25,825 bases of DNA from Opitutia bacterium UBA7374. GTDB taxonomy: Bacteria; Verrucomicrobiota; Verrucomicrobiia; Opitutales; Coraliomargaritaceae. Under the pieces are notes generated by a model that did not search any database, was not told the DNA's origin, and saw only the letters and a list, made by a program, of their open reading frames with translations. The stretch is taken from contig DKOA01000074.1 of the NCBI GenBank assembly GCA_002469895.1, positions 1-25,825 on the forward strand, written 5' to 3'. The position numbers and the translations under genes were made by a program. Shown here piece after piece: positions 24,928 to 25,825 of the stretch. Within the stretch, counting starts at the first letter, position 1, and each line of letters starts with the position of its first letter.

Positions 24928-25707
24928 TTACCAAGATAAAGAGAGCCCGTCATAGGCCAGTCGAATCGTATCAGGCAGCCCTTCCTCAGTCACCCCATGA
25001 TCCACCATGTAGGTCATGTGGATTAAGTAGGACTGCGGCGCATTCATTTCTTCAGCAGTTTGGCAGGCTTCTTGTAGGGACATATGCGAGGGGTGTGGCT
25101 CTGGTCGCAAGCCGTCCAAGACAACCACATCGGCACCCATTGCCAATGCCCGCGCCTGCGTGCCCACTTCTTTACAATCAGTAAAATAAGCCAGCTTCTT
25201 CCCTGTCTCTGCCTCCGTAAAGACCAGACCGAGCACCTTAATCGATCCATGAGGTAAGTATACGCTCTCCACCCGACCTCCCGGTAATTCCAGCGATGCC
25301 GGCATTTTCTCCAATTGAAATGCAGGATAACCCTTAGCCGCCGGACGCTCTGAAATCGCGTACGGATAAATCTCCCGGACTCGCTGCAGGCCGCTCTCGC
25401 TGCTGTAAACCGGCAGTGCTGCGCCCCCGCGCAGATCACAGAAACGCCGTAAATCATCCATCCCTAGAATATGATCAGCATGTGGGTGCGTTAAAATAAA
25501 TGTATCCACCGCCTCAATATGGTTGGCAATACATTGCATGCGAAATTCCGGTGCAGCATCCACTTGTATATGGTGCCCGCCCATCTCCAGATGAATCGAT
25601 GTGCGAGTACGCCAATTTCTTGGATCTTCTAAGTTACACCCGCCCTCTGGCTGTGCAATCATAGGCACACCTTGGGATGTGCCCGTACCTAAAAAAATTA
25701 ATTTCAT
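24928..25707 (-). CDS. PhnP-like metallo-beta-lactamase-fold hydrolase
   Basis: A 259-residue cytoplasmic protein starting MKLIFLGTGTSQGVP, the typical beginning of PhnP-type phosphodiesterases and RNase Z relatives. The metal site is THPHADHILGMDD (His74, His76, Asp78, His79), supported by a second metal Asp in AYFTDCKEV and a late His in LIHMTYMVDHG. The family cleaves cyclic phosphate or phosphodiester bonds; the substrate here cannot be set. The ATG at 25707 was chosen because the motif begins there. The same frame has no stop through to the window end (about 39 further codons), so an upstream extension or fusion cannot be excluded. Confidence 0.88.
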   Translation of the reverse strand: MKLIFLGTGTSQGVPMIAQPEGGCNLEDPRNWRTRTSIHLEMGGHHIQVDAAPEFRMQCIANHIEAVDTFILTHPHADHILGMDDLRRFCDLRGGAALPVYSSESGLQRVREIYPYAISERPAAKGYPAFQLEKMPASLELPGGRVESVYLPHGSIKVLGLVFTEAETGKKLAYFTDCKEVGTQARALAMGADVVVLDGLRPEPHPSHMSLQEACQTAEEMNAPQSYLIHMTYMVDHGVTEEGLPDTIRLAYDGLSLSW

Positions 25708-25825
25708 CTGCGCCCAAGCTGATCGACTTCCTGAGACTGGCAACCGCTGATTAACTTTGTCGCTAAATTCTTTCCATAAGTATAAAAAACAACTTTCTCT
25801 ATTCCTGCACGCTTGCTCTACCGCT

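Overview
The window looks like ordinary chromosome from a member of the PVC group, most likely Verrucomicrobiota of the Opitutia type (Puniceicoccales or Coraliomargarita-like). This is an inference from gene content: a roughly 620-residue GreA with a long N-terminal extension (chlamydiae also have an oversized GreA), a CT398-like coiled-coil zinc-ribbon protein, a PhoD-like protein of the form I associate with marine Verrucomicrobiota, and many starts without a clear Shine-Dalgarno sequence. No phage, insertion sequence, CRISPR array or plasmid function was seen. No gene-free stretch exceeds 300 bp; the longest gaps (about 190-200 bp) lie before rpsO and between pnp and the small membrane-protein pair.

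Left part (1-5260): the start of a divergent gene at the edge, mutY overlapping a small SET-domain gene, a GspE/PilB-type secretion or pilus ATPase, a small Cys-rich protein gene converging on it, and an exported TPR protein. Then comes the rpsO-pnp pair (5449-8037), each gene closed by a strong intrinsic terminator and each preceded by a structured leader. An unrecognised two-gene membrane unit (8237-9053) fills the space before an overlapping minus-strand SDR-rluA pair.

Middle (10729-14672): short-form hpf with its own SD and terminator, a four-helix membrane protein, tRNA-Arg(ACG) with encoded CCA, a minus-strand operon of ABC-2 ATPase, permease and a membrane-anchored TPR protein, and an acylphosphatase. 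Next, an unrecognised helical protein is followed by an exported PhoD-like protein in which almost every metal-ligand motif of the phosphatase fold is altered. This probable pseudoenzyme is the most unusual item in the window. A cyclic-nucleotide-binding/FHA fusion without an output domain converges on it.

Right part (17918-25825): the large greA diverges from rsmB, then an ECF sigma/anti-sigma pair with a 4-bp overlap, tRNA-Lys(TTT) with a good promoter, the coiled-coil zinc-ribbon gene, a short TPR gene followed by accA, and a PhnP-like metallo-beta-lactamase-fold hydrolase whose frame stays open to the window edge.

Most genes are housekeeping: DNA repair (mutY), translation and RNA turnover (rpsO, pnp, rluA, rsmB, hpf, tRNAs), transcription (greA, sigma factor) and fatty-acid synthesis (accA). 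Signalling and envelope genes lie between them. All calls come from reading motifs by eye; no database search was run.
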